NCBI GenBank assembly: GCA_028287135.1
Contig: JAQBQE010000002.1
Span: 62,001-126,000, forward strand
Length of the DNA stretch: 64,000 bases
Direction: 5' to 3'
Source: Myxococcales bacterium
GTDB lineage: Bacteria > Myxococcota_A > Polyangia > Haliangiales > Haliangiaceae
A model generated the notes under the pieces. It made no database searches and had not been told where the DNA came from. It saw only the letters and a list, made by a program, of their open reading frames with translations. Below, piece after piece: positions 51,468 to 62,466 of this stretch. The stretch's first letter is position 1; each line of letters opens with the position of its first letter. The translations under genes and the position numbers were made by a program.

Positions 51468-51600
51468 GCGCGTCGATCACTCCACGTCCCGGGCCAGCTC
51501 GCGGTCGTGCGGTTCCGGTCAGTTGCTCGACCGCCCGTCCGACCGCGGTCCGCGCCGCGGACGTACCGTCCGGATCCCGATCGACCGCGGACGATCACGG

Positions 51601-51606
51601 TACCCT
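51601..51606 (+). promoter_or_regulatory. -10 box of a leaderless promoter for the flippase-like gene
   Basis: TACCCT, then CGGCCG, then ATG 51613. Confidence 0.45.
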
Positions 51607-51612
51607 CGGCCG

Positions 51613-52598
51613 ATGCGAGGCCCGCGAGCACGCCACGTGTTTCACGCGACGACGCTCGCGATCGGTGGGCTCGCCCTCGCGTTCCTGCTCGACAAGCTCG
51701 GCTGGGAGGGCCTGCGTCGGGTGTTCGTCGGAACCGGCTGGTGGTTCGCGCTTGTCGCCGCCATCGATCTCGGCTCGCTGCTGTGTGATGCCGGTGCGTC
51801 CCACAGCTTCGTTCGGCCGCACGCCGAGGTCTCGTACTGGCGCGTGTTCGCCGCGCAGGCGAGTGGGCTCGCGATCAACCGGCTGACGCCGGCGAACTCG
51901 ATGGGCGAGGCGGTCAAGGTGACGATGCTCGCCGAGCACGTGCCGACCCACGCCGCGGTCTCCGCGATCGTGATGTTCAACCTGGCCACGATCACGATCG
52001 CGATCGCCGCGGTGGTCCTCGGCGTGCCGCTCACGTTGATCACGCTCGACCTGTCACCGGGCGTGCAGATCGCCGTCGCGATCGCCGGGGTGGTGATGGT
52101 GGCGTTCGTGATCCTGCTGCTCGTGATCGCGCGGCGGGGGGCCGTGGGCTCGCTGATCACCGCGCTCCAGCGCCTCCGCTTGATCTCGGAGATGCGCGCC
52201 GAGCGCTGGCGAACGAAGATCGTCGACATCGACGCGCACGTGAAGCAGTTCGGCCGGCCCGGCTCGCGGCGCGGCATCGGGTTCGTGATGCTGTCGCGCA
52301 CGCTCAACTGGATCGGGACGGTGATCACGATGATCGCCGCCGACATTCCACTCGACCCGCCGCTCGTGCTCGCGATGCTGTCGGTCGGCATCCTGATCAC
52401 CTGGATGTCGAACGTGATCCCGCTTGGCCTCGGCATCGCCGACGGCACCAACTACGCGCTGTACGGCGTGCTCGGCTCGTCGGGTCCGGTCGGCCTGGTC
52501 TACACGATGATCAATCGCGCCCGGACGTGCCTGCTCGCGATGATGGGGCTGACCGTGATGCTGATCGAGAACCTGACGGCTCGCCCCTCGCGCGCTGA

Positions 52599-52602
<4 letters not shown>
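51613..52602 (+). CDS. Lysylphosphatidylglycerol synthase TM-region/UPF0104-like membrane protein
   Basis: A 329-residue integral membrane protein with about eight hydrophobic segments. '[32 protein letters not shown]' and '[21 protein letters not shown]' match the flippase-like UPF0104/AglD2 superfamily, which also forms the membrane part of MprF. No synthase domain is attached. It may move lipids or glycolipids across the inner membrane. ATG 51613 has TACCCT 6 nt upstream. Its stop shares CTAG with the convergent acyl-CoA mutase. Confidence 0.8.
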
Positions 52603-54221
<1,619 letters not shown>

Positions 54222-54295
54222 GCGGCGGTTTACCACGGGTTCCCCCGCTCCGAGGCAGCTGAATCGGCGGGGCCTCCGCGCGGCCCGAACCAGCG

Positions 54296-54301
54296 TACGC
54301 T
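54296..54301 (+). promoter_or_regulatory. -10 box of a leaderless promoter for the NIF3 gene
   Basis: TACGCT, then CGCCGG, then ATG 54308. Confidence 0.45.
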
Positions 54302-54307
54302 CGCCGG

Positions 54308-55084
54308 ATGCCGGTGCATCTGCGCGACGTGATCGGATACCTCGATACGACCCTCGAGATCGATCGGTTCCGCGACTACGCCCCGAACGGGCTGCAGGTC
54401 GAGGGCTCGCTCGAGGTCGACACCATCGTCACCGGTGTCTCCGCAAGCGCGGATCTGATCAGCCGCGCCATCGAGCAGCACGCGGACCTCATCGTCGTAC
54501 ACCACGGCCTGATCTGGGGCTCGGGCCTGACGAAGATCGCCGGACCGATGGGCCGCCGGCTCAAGCTCCTGCTCGGCAACGACGTCTCGCTCGCGGCGTA
54601 CCACCTCCCGCTCGACAAGCACTCCCGGCTCGGGAACAACGTCGGCCTCGCGGATGCGCTCGCGCTCGGTCCGCAGCGCGAGACCTTCGGCGATGTCCGC
54701 GGGGTGGCCCTCGGCCTCTCTGGCTCGTGGCCGTCACCGCTGAGCCGCGACGAGGCGATCGCGCGGATCGGCGCGGGCGTGTGCAAGGGCCAGCCGCCGC
54801 GGTTCGTGTTTCCGCACGGTCCGCAGGTCGTCCGTAAGGTCGGCCTCTGCTCGGGAGCCGCCTCGGACCTGCTCGAGGCGGCCGCCGCCGCCGGGTGTGA
54901 TCTGTTCCTGACGGGCGAGCTCGCCGAGCGTGCGGGCGACCTCGCGAAGGAGCTCCAGATCACGCTCGTCGCGGCGGGCCACTATGCGACCGAGGTGTTT
55001 GGTCCGATGCGCGTGGCCGACGAGCTGCGGATGAAGTTCCCGAGCATCGACGTCCAGTTCGTTCCGTCGTTCTCACCGTTGTGA
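54308..55084 (+). CDS. NIF3-like dinuclear metal centre hexameric protein
   Basis: A 258-residue NIF3/YbgI family protein. Metal ligands are in '[11 protein letters not shown]' (two adjacent histidines), '[11 protein letters not shown]', '[11 protein letters not shown]' and '[12 protein letters not shown]'. The family forms a toroidal hexamer with a two-metal site and has been described as GTP cyclohydrolase 1 type 2, although its true role is unsettled. ATG 54308 follows TACGCT by 6 nt. It is divergent from the acyl-CoA mutase. Confidence 0.93.
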   Translation: MPVHLRDVIGYLDTTLEIDRFRDYAPNGLQVEGSLEVDTIVTGVSASADLISRAIEQHADLIVVHHGLIWGSGLTKIAGPMGRRLKLLLGNDVSLAAYHLPLDKHSRLGNNVGLADALALGPQRETFGDVRGVALGLSGSWPSPLSRDEAIARIGAGVCKGQPPRFVFPHGPQVVRKVGLCSGAASDLLEAAAAAGCDLFLTGELAERAGDLAKELQITLVAAGHYATEVFGPMRVADELRMKFPSIDVQFVPSFSPL

Positions 55085-55137
55085 TCGTTCGCTGCTCCGT
55101 TTCCTGATCGGCACGCCGGATGCTCGTTGTTGCGAGC

Positions 55138-55467
55138 ATGCAGACCAAGATGATCGCGATCGGTGCCTGGCTCGTGATCTCAGGTGCCTCTGCCTGTGTG
55201 ACCGAGGATGTCGACGCCCAAGCCACGGATGATGTGGCGCGGCCGGAGAACGCCAATGTGCGACTGCGCCAGCCTGCGCAGCGGGAGATTCCTGAGGACA
55301 ACGCGCCCGAAGGTTGCGAGCTGGTGGTCGCGACGGAAGGAGCGTGCAGCCTGGCGTGCGACCCCGACGCGGCCCTCGCCGAGTTCGTGCCCGCAGGCAC
55401 CTGCACGATGTTCGAGTGCGACCTGAGCGACGGCACGACGATCCATGTAGGTGGTTGCCACTTATAG
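55138..55467 (+). CDS. Small cysteine-rich lipoprotein
   Basis: A 109-residue lipoprotein: signal MQTKMIAIGAWLVISGASAC with lipobox ASAC, then a disordered acidic stretch and a C-terminal half with seven cysteines (GCELVV, GACSLACD, GTCTMFECD, GGCHL) that could form disulfides. The beginning of the mature part, CVTEDVD, is shared with the next gene (CVTEDDM), so the two are probably a diverged duplication. ATG 55138 follows TGCTCG/CGAGCA arms of a small inverted repeat. Function unknown. Confidence 0.65.
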   Translation: MQTKMIAIGAWLVISGASACVTEDVDAQATDDVARPENANVRLRQPAQREIPEDNAPEGCELVVATEGACSLACDPDAALAEFVPAGTCTMFECDLSDGTTIHVGGCHL

Positions 55468-55591
55468 ATCCGGCGGACCTGGGACCCTGTGTGCTGTCGC
55501 ACGTCGCGGTCGCGCGACCCGGATCGGCGAGCCAACCTGGCGTGATCACGAAGCCGTACGCCGGCACGATCGGTGCTCGTCGTCTGCATCG

Positions 55592-55804
55592 ATGATCAAG
55601 CTGTATCTCGCTGTGTCGATCGCGTTGGGTCTCTCGGCATGTGTCACGGAAGACGACATGCCGTTGCCGCCGGGCGATCCGGTCGAGGAGGAGCTCGACG
55701 AGAACGGGCAGCCGATCGATCCACCCGACCAAGTGATCCCCGGCGACGGCAACGACACGTGTGGTGGCGCGCAGCTCAAGGCCGACGGTCCCTGCACGCC
55801 CTGA
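55592..55804 (+). CDS. Very small lipoprotein (paralogue N-terminus)
   Basis: A 70-residue lipoprotein with signal MIKLYLAVSIALGLSAC and the mature start CVTEDDMPLPPGDPVEEELDE, a Pro/Asp/Glu-rich linker and two further cysteines (DTCGGAQLKADGPC). It shares CVTED and similar 5' DNA with the preceding lipoprotein. No domain recognised. Confidence 0.55.
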   Translation: MIKLYLAVSIALGLSACVTEDDMPLPPGDPVEEELDENGQPIDPPDQVIPGDGNDTCGGAQLKADGPCTP

Positions 55805-55809
55805 GCGCG

Positions 55810-55971
55810 ATGCGCACGATCACGCCCGCGGTGTTTCGCATCGCCCTCGAGCACGAACGCCAGGAGACGGTGCCGGTGCGCCGATCGGTCCTGCGCGAGA
55901 TCGTCATCGCGATGATCGCGCAGCGGATCGAGCCCGTGATCGTGCCGCGCGACCGTCGCGGCACAGAGTGA
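55810..55971 (+). CDS. Possible small protein, 53 residues
   Basis: Begins 5 nt after the small lipoprotein stop and reads MRTITPAVFRIALEHERQET followed by VPVRRSVLREIVIAMIAQRIE, a plausible basic amphipathic helix. It ends just before the convergent YkgJ-like gene. No family or ribosome-binding site was recognised, so it may be a chance frame. Confidence 0.35.
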   Translation: MRTITPAVFRIALEHERQETVPVRRSVLREIVIAMIAQRIEPVIVPRDRRGTE

Positions 55972-55972
55972 G

Positions 55973-56497
55973 TCAGCGCGGGATCCGGGCCTCGAAGTCG
56001 ATCCACACGCGATCGTCCGCTCGGCAATCGTAGGCACGACACGCGCCCGGTCGATGGTCGTAGACCGTGCAGGCGCCGCTGGCGTCCATGCACGTGCAGC
56101 GCCGGGAATCCGGATCGCGCGGCAGCATGTACGGCTGATCGATCTCGAACGGCAGCTTGCGCTCCGCCACGTCCTGCGGCGACAGCGTGACGTCGAACGT
56201 GCAGCACCGCGCCCGGCATAGCGGGATCCGCTCGGCGCAATCGATGTCGGCGCTCGGCACCGTGTACTTGTCGCGGAACATCGCGAGCCGCACGGTCGAG
56301 CGATCACCGCGGATCTTGGTCGCGAGCTTGCGAAACGTCGGCGGCAACTGGCCGCGCAGGATCAACGCATCGATCAGCCACTCGAGCTTGCGGGCGAGAT
56401 CCGCGTGATCCGGACGCGCGGCGAGCGACTCGGTGAGCTGCTCGAGCTCCGCGACGAGCTCGGGCGAGAGGTCCGGGGGCGAGGCCGGGTCGCTCAT
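55973..56497 (-). CDS. YkgJ-type cysteine-cluster (zinc/iron-chelating) protein
   Basis: A 174-residue cytoplasmic protein of the YkgJ/CxxCxxxxC family. The cysteine cluster appears as DCAERIPLCRARCCTFDV and 'RRCTCMDASGACTVYDHRPGACRAYDC', typical of proteins that bind zinc or an iron-sulfur cluster; activity is not established. ATG 56497 is chosen because minus-strand TAGGCT ends 8 nt upstream; a longer frame upstream is low-complexity. It is divergent from the TSP3-type lipoprotein. Confidence 0.8.
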   Translation of the reverse strand: MSDPASPPDLSPELVAELEQLTESLAARPDHADLARKLEWLIDALILRGQLPPTFRKLATKIRGDRSTVRLAMFRDKYTVPSADIDCAERIPLCRARCCTFDVTLSPQDVAERKLPFEIDQPYMLPRDPDSRRCTCMDASGACTVYDHRPGACRAYDCRADDRVWIDFEARIPR

Positions 56498-56505
56498 GAA
56501 CCTCG

Positions 56506-56511
56506 AGCCTA
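56506..56511 (-). promoter_or_regulatory. -10 box for the YkgJ-like gene
   Basis: Minus-strand TAGGCT with an 8-nt spacer to ATG 56497. Confidence 0.4.
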
Positions 56512-56573
56512 GATCGGCCGGTGCCCTCGGTTCAATCGTGGCCCACGCGCTGCGACTCACGTTACGATGGCCC

Positions 56574-57389
56574 GTGCGCTGGTGGATGTTCCTTGCCGTG
56601 GCCGGCTGCGGCCGCCTCGGCTTCGATACCGTCGACCCGGCCGATGGTGCACTCGCGGAGCTCGAGCCGCCGCCGGGCTGCGAAGGCCCCGACGAGGACG
56701 GCGATCGCTGGCCGGATGCGTGTGACAACTGTCCGGTCGATCCGAACAGCGATCAGCACGATCTCGGTGAGGACGAGGCCGGCGAGATCGCCGATGGCGT
56801 CGGCGATGCCTGCGATCCGCGCCCGGCGCTCGCAGGTGACTTCATCGGGCTCGTCGAGATGCACAACGACGAAGGCGCGTACAACCTGTACGACGCGTAC
56901 AGCCTCAGCGGCACCGGCGCGTTGCGCCTCGGCTCGCTCACGGGGCCGGGCTCCGCGAGCTACGTCAGTCCACCGCGGGTGACCCGCGTCGACACGACGT
57001 ACACGATCGTCGACTCGAGCAACCTGCTGCAGTGGATGGGCGTGTGGACGGACAATGGGCCGAACGATTCGATGTTCCTCGAGTCGACGTGGCAGCCCGG
57101 GCTGCCTGCGAGCGTGTGGCGGATCAAGGAGTCGAGCTCGAGCGGCGATCGCTACAGCACTGACATCAGCGGGCCCCTGCGGCTTGGCGCTGGCCAGCGG
57201 TTTCGGGTGGTAGGAGACACCGAGCGCGTGTCCGGCACCGACCAGAAATTAACCTGGACGGATCGAGTCACGGGGACGTCGGTGTCGACCTCGCTGGCGC
57301 TCCAGATCCCGCGGTTCAACAGCGGGTTTCTCGAGGGTTACCGAGCGATCGTCGACTTCGAGTACTTCGTGACCTACGCGGTGCGCTGA
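56574..57389 (+). CDS. Lipoprotein with thrombospondin type 3-like calcium motif
   Basis: A 271-residue lipoprotein. GTG 56574 gives MRWWMFLAVAGC with lipobox AVAGC. Residues about 35-85 hold the TSP3 pattern 'DEDGDRWPDACDNCPVDPNSDQ' ending DGVGDACDP, a calcium-binding segment common in myxobacterial surface proteins. The C-terminal ~180 residues are beta-rich and lectin/jelly-roll-like in character. TACGAT ends 5 nt upstream. Its stop overlaps the next start as TGATG. Confidence 0.75.
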   Translation: MRWWMFLAVAGCGRLGFDTVDPADGALAELEPPPGCEGPDEDGDRWPDACDNCPVDPNSDQHDLGEDEAGEIADGVGDACDPRPALAGDFIGLVEMHNDEGAYNLYDAYSLSGTGALRLGSLTGPGSASYVSPPRVTRVDTTYTIVDSSNLLQWMGVWTDNGPNDSMFLESTWQPGLPASVWRIKESSSSGDRYSTDISGPLRLGAGQRFRVVGDTERVSGTDQKLTWTDRVTGTSVSTSLALQIPRFNSGFLEGYRAIVDFEYFVTYAVR

Positions 57390-57754
57390 TGGGCCGGTTC
57401 GTCGTCTTCATCATCGTGCTCGCGAGCTGCGTGCCCGACAGTCCACGCGCGATCGTCGGTCGTGCCTGGGAAGCGTGCGTTCGGTTTGGCGAGGCGGTCG
57501 GAACCCGCGTCAATGGCGCGAGGCTCGATGCGGTCGTGAGTGCGTGCCGGCGTGCCATCCCGACCGTGGCTGCGCTGTCCACCGCGATCCGCTACGACAA
57601 GATCCTGCGGGACACGGCGATGGAGGCCGGCGACTACGCGGCAGGCAAGCGGTTCGAGTACGAGATTCCGTCGGAGATCACCGAGATCACCAAGGAGTAC
57701 TTCGACCGCTGGCAGCGTCTCCCTCCCGTACCCGCGGAGCGAGAGACGCCCTGA
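57389..57754 (+). CDS. Small lipoprotein of unknown function
   Basis: A 121-residue protein whose N-terminus MGRFVVFIIVLASC is a lipoprotein signal (lipobox LASC). The rest is helical with two more cysteines and 'YEIPSEITEITKEYFDRWQRLPP'. Its ATG overlaps the stop of the TSP3-type lipoprotein (TGATG), so it is translationally coupled and probably acts with it in the envelope. Confidence 0.6.
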   Translation: MGRFVVFIIVLASCVPDSPRAIVGRAWEACVRFGEAVGTRVNGARLDAVVSACRRAIPTVAALSTAIRYDKILRDTAMEAGDYAAGKRFEYEIPSEITEITKEYFDRWQRLPPVPAERETP

Positions 57755-57822
57755 TCTGGAGCGGCCGATCGTGGCGCGGGCCCGTCGTCATCCCGTGCGC
57801 GTGTGAGTACAGTAGCCGCGCC

Positions 57823-59070
57823 GTGAACGCCCCGCCGATTCGCCTTCCGTCAGGCGTCCGCGACTTCCTGCCGCGTGCAGCCGCCCGCCGGCGGTCCCTC
57901 GCAGGTCGCGTGATCGAGGTGTTCGAGGCGTGGGGCTACGCGCGGATCATCACGCCGGTGTTCGAGGTCGCCGATGTGCTCGAGCGCGGGCTCGGTGACG
58001 GTGCACGAACCGCCGCGATCCGGTTCGTCGAGCCGGGCACCGGTGAGATCGTCGCGCTGCGTCCCGACATCACACCGCAGATCGCGCGCGTCGTGGCGAC
58101 CCGGCTCGCCGAGGTCGAGGGGCCGATCCGGCTGTGCTACGAGGGCGCCGTCACGCGGCTCGCCGGTGAGCGTGGGCAGCGCGAGATCCTGCAGGCGGGC
58201 ATCGAGCTGATCGAGGCCGGTGAGCCCGCGGGCGATGCCGAGGTGCTCGCCGTGGCCGCCGCTGCACTCGCCGCCGCACAGCTCCCGGAGACCCGGCTCG
58301 ACGTCGGTCACGTCGCACCGGCGCGCTACGTACTCGGCGCGGCGCCCGATGCGGAGACCCGCACGAAGATCGCCGCGGCGATCGCGCGCAAGGATCGGGC
58401 AGGGCTGCGCCGCGCGGCGGCCGGGTTACCGCCCGAGATCGCGCAGCTCGCCGAGTCGCTGATCGGACTGTGGGGGCCGGCGGTCCCGACGCTCGCGCGC
58501 GCGATCGCCATGGCGTGGCCCGACGACGTTCGCGCCGCACTCGATGGCCTGGCCTCGACGCTCGCGGTGTTCTCCGAGCTCGCGGATCAACCCGCGCCCG
58601 CGGTCACCGTCGATCTCGGCGACGTGCGCGGGTTCGACTACTACACCGGCGTGCGGTTCGCGGGCTACGCAGGCGGTGCACCCGAGGCGGTGCTGCGTGG
58701 TGGTCGGTACGACGAGCTGATCGCTCGCTACGGCCGCGCTGCGCGGGCGACCGGGTTTGCGATCGATCTCGAGGCCCTCGCACTGGCCCAGCGTGCGGTC
58801 GGCGTCGCGCTGCCGACGAGCTCCGTCGGGGTCGCGGTGTTCGGCGCGGGTGCCGCCGCGCTGGCGCGCACGCTCCGGGCTCACGGGATCCGCGCGGTTA
58901 CCGCTGCGACCGAGCCCACCGCGAGCTGGCTGCGGGGTGCGGGATTCGATGCGGCCTTGCTGCTCGATCAGAATCGGGTTCTGCGCGCCGATGACGCTCG
59001 GCGTCCGCTGGACACCACGGATACGCGTGCTCTGGTGAAGTTGCTCGAGGAGAATCGATGTCTGTCGTGA
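57823..59070 (+). CDS. hisZ: ATP phosphoribosyltransferase regulatory subunit HisZ
   Basis: A 415-residue HisRS-like paralogue that partners the short form of HisG in the first step of histidine synthesis. Class II synthetase-like motifs are present ('PSGVRDFLPRAAARRRSLAGRVIEVFEAWGY', 'LRPDITPQIARVVATRL', 'FDYYTGVRFAGYAGGAPEAVLRGGRYDELI'), while the histidine-tRNA anticodon domain is reduced. GTG 57823 follows TACAGT by 9 nt. It overlaps purA by 13 nt, a neighbour pair known from other bacteria. No hisG is in the window. Confidence 0.92.
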   Translation: MNAPPIRLPSGVRDFLPRAAARRRSLAGRVIEVFEAWGYARIITPVFEVADVLERGLGDGARTAAIRFVEPGTGEIVALRPDITPQIARVVATRLAEVEGPIRLCYEGAVTRLAGERGQREILQAGIELIEAGEPAGDAEVLAVAAAALAAAQLPETRLDVGHVAPARYVLGAAPDAETRTKIAAAIARKDRAGLRRAAAGLPPEIAQLAESLIGLWGPAVPTLARAIAMAWPDDVRAALDGLASTLAVFSELADQPAPAVTVDLGDVRGFDYYTGVRFAGYAGGAPEAVLRGGRYDELIARYGRAARATGFAIDLEALALAQRAVGVALPTSSVGVAVFGAGAAALARTLRAHGIRAVTAATEPTASWLRGAGFDAALLLDQNRVLRADDARRPLDTTDTRALVKLLEENRCLS

Positions 59071-60374
59071 TCGTCGTCGGTGCCCAGTGGGGCGATGAAG
59101 GCAAAGGCAAGGTAGTCGACCTGTTCACCGAACGGGCCGATACCGTGGTCCGCTACGGTGGCGGTGCGAATGCCGGTCACACGCTCGTGATCGACGGCAA
59201 GAAGCTCGTCACTCACCTCGTGCCCTCCGGAGTCTGCCATCCGGGCAAGAGCTGCGTGCTCGGCGACGGCATGGTGATCGATCCTCACACGCTGCTCGAG
59301 GAGATCGCGGACTGCCAGTCCAAGGGGTTGCTGATGCAGAACGAGCTCCTGATCGGGCTCGGTGCGCACGTGATCCTGCCGTACCACAAGCTCCTCGACG
59401 GTCTGCGTGAGGACCGCGGAGCGACGACGGGCAAGGCGATCGGCACCACGCGACGTGGCATCGGGCCCGCGTACGAGGCCAAGGCAGCCCGCAAGGGCGT
59501 GCGGATGCGCGATCTCGAGAAACCCCAGCGCGTCCGCGAGCTGGTCGCCGCGAACCTCGACGAGATGATGCCGCTGATCCAGCACCTCGGCGGCACGGCG
59601 CCGTCGCAGGCCGAGATCACGGGCTGGATCGATGACGCGCTCGCCGCGGGCGACAAGCTGCGGCCGTATACCGGCGATGCTGGCCGGCACGTCGCGCGGA
59701 AGATCCAGGACGGCAAGCACGTCCTGTTCGAGGGCGCGCAGGGCTGCCTGCTCGATCTCGACCACGGTACCTATCCCTACGTGACGTCCTCGTCGACGAT
59801 CGCGGCCGGCGCCTGTCAGAGCGCCGGCATCGGACCGACCCAGATCGACACGGTCGTCGGGATCACCAAGGCGTACGCGACGCGCGTCGGCGAGGGACCG
59901 TTCCCGACCGAGATCAAGGGCGAGTTCGGCGACCGGCTGCGCAGGGCCGGCGGCGAGTTCGGCGCGACCACCGGGCGGCCCCGGCGCTGCGGCTGGCTCG
60001 ATCTCCCGGCGCTGCGGATGGGTGTCCGGCTGTCCGGGATGGGCTCGCTCGCGCTGACCAAGCTCGATGTCCTCGCCAACCTCGGCGAGGTCTCGGTCTG
60101 CGTGGCGTACAAGCTCGACGGCAAGGAGCTCGACGAGCCCCCGACCGACCCCGAGGACATCGCCCGGGCCACGCCGGTCCTTCAGAGTTTTCCTGGGTGG
60201 ACGAAGCTGCCGTCGGACGCCACGGACATCAGCGACCTCCCAGCGCCCGCGCGGGCGTATGTGGAGACGATTCAGAAGATGGCGGGCGTCCCGTTCTGCC
60301 TGGTCTCCCACGGACCCGATCGCGTCGAGACGATCCGCCTGTTCGATCCGTTTGCCGCACCCAAGCAGCGATAA
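59058..60374 (+). CDS. purA: Adenylosuccinate synthetase
   Basis: A 438-residue enzyme that joins IMP and aspartate using GTP in AMP synthesis. The GTP loop GAQWGDEGKGK begins the protein; 'GGGANAGHTLV', 'TTGKAIGTTRRGIGPAYEAKAARKG', 'FEGAQGCLLDLDHGTYPYVTSS' and 'TKLDVLANLGEVSVC' are all in place. The ATG lies inside the last codons of hisZ, which couples the two. Confidence 0.97.
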   Translation: MSVVIVVGAQWGDEGKGKVVDLFTERADTVVRYGGGANAGHTLVIDGKKLVTHLVPSGVCHPGKSCVLGDGMVIDPHTLLEEIADCQSKGLLMQNELLIGLGAHVILPYHKLLDGLREDRGATTGKAIGTTRRGIGPAYEAKAARKGVRMRDLEKPQRVRELVAANLDEMMPLIQHLGGTAPSQAEITGWIDDALAAGDKLRPYTGDAGRHVARKIQDGKHVLFEGAQGCLLDLDHGTYPYVTSSSTIAAGACQSAGIGPTQIDTVVGITKAYATRVGEGPFPTEIKGEFGDRLRRAGGEFGATTGRPRRCGWLDLPALRMGVRLSGMGSLALTKLDVLANLGEVSVCVAYKLDGKELDEPPTDPEDIARATPVLQSFPGWTKLPSDATDISDLPAPARAYVETIQKMAGVPFCLVSHGPDRVETIRLFDPFAAPKQR

Positions 60375-60413
60375 CCTCCGGCCTCGATTGGCGTTCCACC
60401 GGGGGCCCTGTGG

Positions 60414-60419
60414 TACGAT
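60414..60419 (+). promoter_or_regulatory. -10 box of a leadered promoter for the zinc-ribbon/GYF protein
   Basis: TACGAT followed by a T-run, 63 nt before ATG 60483. A purine-rich AAGGAG and two G-runs lie in the leader. Unlike many genes here, this one would have a true 5' UTR of about 55 nt. Confidence 0.4.
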
Positions 60420-60482
60420 TTTTTTCACCAAGGAGTGGGGGACTCGGGGGTCCATCACTCGAACTGATTTACAGGGACGCCC

Positions 60483-62267
60483 ATGAAGATCGTCTGTGAC
60501 GCTTGTCAGGCCAAGTACTCGATCTCGGACGATAAGGTCCAAGGCAAGGTCTTCAAGATCCGCTGCAAGAAGTGCAGCAACATCATCGTCGTTCGCGGCG
60601 GTGCTGGAGCCACGGAAGCACCGGCCGCTCCAGCCCAGGAGAAGGACACGCGGGTCTACGACTATGGCTACGAAGGCGGTGCGGAAGCACCTGCCGGCGA
60701 TGAGTCGGTCTGGCACGTCGTGATCAACCAGGACCAGGTCGGCCCGATGACGGCCGCCGAGGTCCAGCAGAAGTTCGCCGCGGGCGAGATCGATGGCGAG
60801 ACCTACGCATGGCGTGAGGGCTTCGCGGACTGGTTGCCGCTGTCGCAGGTCGATGCGTTCGCCGCGTTTGTCGCGTCGGGCAACACGACCGCTGCGGTCT
60901 CCGGCGGTGGTGGTGGCGCGGCCGCCGTCTCTGCGATGTTCGGTGGCGCGGGCGGCGACGAGGCCGGCACCGTGCGCAGCGATCCAGGCGATCTGTTTGC
61001 GTCAGCGTCGGCCGGCGCCTCGAGCCACGGCAGCAGCAACGACGACGACGGCGATCTGTTCGGCAGCAAGCCGAGCTCGACGTCCGCCGCGCAGGCTGCG
61101 GCCAACGCAAAGCTCCGCGGCGAGCGCAACGAGAACTCGGTGCTGTTCTCGCTCAACAACCTCGCGCAGCTCGCGAGTGACAAGCCCGCTCCGAGCTCGT
61201 CGACCTCCTCGGTGCCGAGCGGTCACGCGACCGGTGCTGCGGGTGGCGAGGGCTCCGGCCTGATCGACATTCGCTCGATGGCGAATGCCTACCTCGGTGG
61301 ATCGGGCGGGGCTGCAAAGCCCGCGACCTCGTCCTCGATCGGTTCGATGGACGACCTCCCGGTGTTCGGTGGCGGAGGGTTCTCCGAGCCCGCCGTGATC
61401 GTGCCGACGTCGTCGCGCTCGTCGAACAACAAGATGATGTACATGCTGATCGGCAGCGTCGGCGTGCTCGCCGTCGCCGCCGTGATCATGGTCGTCGTGC
61501 TGCTGAGCGGCAAGGACGACAAGCCGAAGGCCGACACCGTCGCGATGAACAGCGCGGGCAGCGGCAGCGACACCGAGAAGGTCGCCGGCACGGACGACAA
61601 GGGCTCGGAGACGGCCAAGCCGGACACCAACGCGGCGGCGGGCTCGGACTCTGCGAAGCCGGACACCACCGCAGCAGCAGGCTCGGACTCCGAGAAGCCG
61701 GACACCACGGCGAAGCCGGACACGACGACGCCGGACACGGCCAAGCCGGACACGACCAAGCCGAAGACGGCGGACAAGCCGAAGACCACGACCGACAAGC
61801 CGCGTACGAACACGCCGGCGGTCAAGGCTGACCCGAAGCCGCCGAAGGAGACCGCGCCGCCGAAGGAGACCGCGAGCGCGGGTGGCTGCGACGAGGTGTC
61901 GTGCGTGCTCAACAACTACGAGGGCGCGTGCTGCCAATCGAAGTTCAAGAAGAAGGGCGGCGGCGGCGGTGCTGCCCCCAAGAGCGGCGGCGGCGGGGGC
62001 GATCTCCCCGACAGCCTCGACCGCACGATGATCTCCGACGGCGTGAACAAGGTGAAGGCGCGCGTCATGGCGTGCGGCGACAAGTCCTCGGCCAAGGGCC
62101 AGGTCAAGGTGTCGGTCAAGGTCAACCCCGACGGCGGCGTCGGTAGCGTGTCGGTCAAGAACACGCCGGATGCGGCGCTCGGCAGCTGCGTCGCTGCTGC
62201 GATGCAGAAAGCGAAGTTCGCGAAGACCTCGAACGGCGGTTCGTTCGGGTATCCGTTCGTGTTCTAG
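60483..62267 (+). CDS. Zinc-ribbon/GYF/TonB-like protein of the gliding-motility (GltJ/AgmX) type
   Basis: A 594-residue single-pass membrane protein. The N-terminal MJ0042-type zinc ribbon has CDAC (5-8) and CKKC (28-31). A GYF_2 domain follows ('WHVVINQDQVGPMTAAEVQQKFAAGEIDGETYAWREGFADWLPL', about 77-125). After a long disordered stretch comes a helix (MMYMLIGSVGVLAVAAVIMVVVLL), a Thr/Lys/Asp-Pro spacer, and a C-terminal TonB-like domain ('RTMISDGVNKVKARVMACGDKS...GQVKVSVKVNPDGGVGSVSV'). Myxococcus GltJ has this layout and links MglA at focal adhesions to the envelope motor. Orthology is not proven; such proteins are numerous in the phylum. Confidence 0.8.
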   Translation: MKIVCDACQAKYSISDDKVQGKVFKIRCKKCSNIIVVRGGAGATEAPAAPAQEKDTRVYDYGYEGGAEAPAGDESVWHVVINQDQVGPMTAAEVQQKFAAGEIDGETYAWREGFADWLPLSQVDAFAAFVASGNTTAAVSGGGGGAAAVSAMFGGAGGDEAGTVRSDPGDLFASASAGASSHGSSNDDDGDLFGSKPSSTSAAQAAANAKLRGERNENSVLFSLNNLAQLASDKPAPSSSTSSVPSGHATGAAGGEGSGLIDIRSMANAYLGGSGGAAKPATSSSIGSMDDLPVFGGGGFSEPAVIVPTSSRSSNNKMMYMLIGSVGVLAVAAVIMVVVLLSGKDDKPKADTVAMNSAGSGSDTEKVAGTDDKGSETAKPDTNAAAGSDSAKPDTTAAAGSDSEKPDTTAKPDTTTPDTAKPDTTKPKTADKPKTTTDKPRTNTPAVKADPKPPKETAPPKETASAGGCDEVSCVLNNYEGACCQSKFKKKGGGGGAAPKSGGGGGDLPDSLDRTMISDGVNKVKARVMACGDKSSAKGQVKVSVKVNPDGGVGSVSVKNTPDAALGSCVAAAMQKAKFAKTSNGGSFGYPFVF

Positions 62268-62290
62268 GGCGCGCTCGCGAACGTGATCGA

Positions 62291-62321
62291 CAGCCGGCCT
62301 CGAGCCGGCTGTTTCCCTTTC
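62291..62321 (+). terminator. Rho-independent terminator
   Basis: A perfect 8-bp GC-rich stem (CAGCCGGC and GCCGGCTG) with loop CTCGA, followed by TTTCCCTTTC, 23 bp after the stop of the zinc-ribbon/GYF gene. Confidence 0.75.
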
Positions 62322-62466
62322 GGGGCCTGGTGCGTAGCGGTCTCGGCGGCAACTCGACTGGCCGGTTCGCTGGCAGACGCAGTTGCGCTGGCCGGCGTCG
62401 TCGACGCGATCTGCGAGCCAGATCAACGAGTTGCCGCAGGCATGGATCACGCACCCCAGGCGGAAC

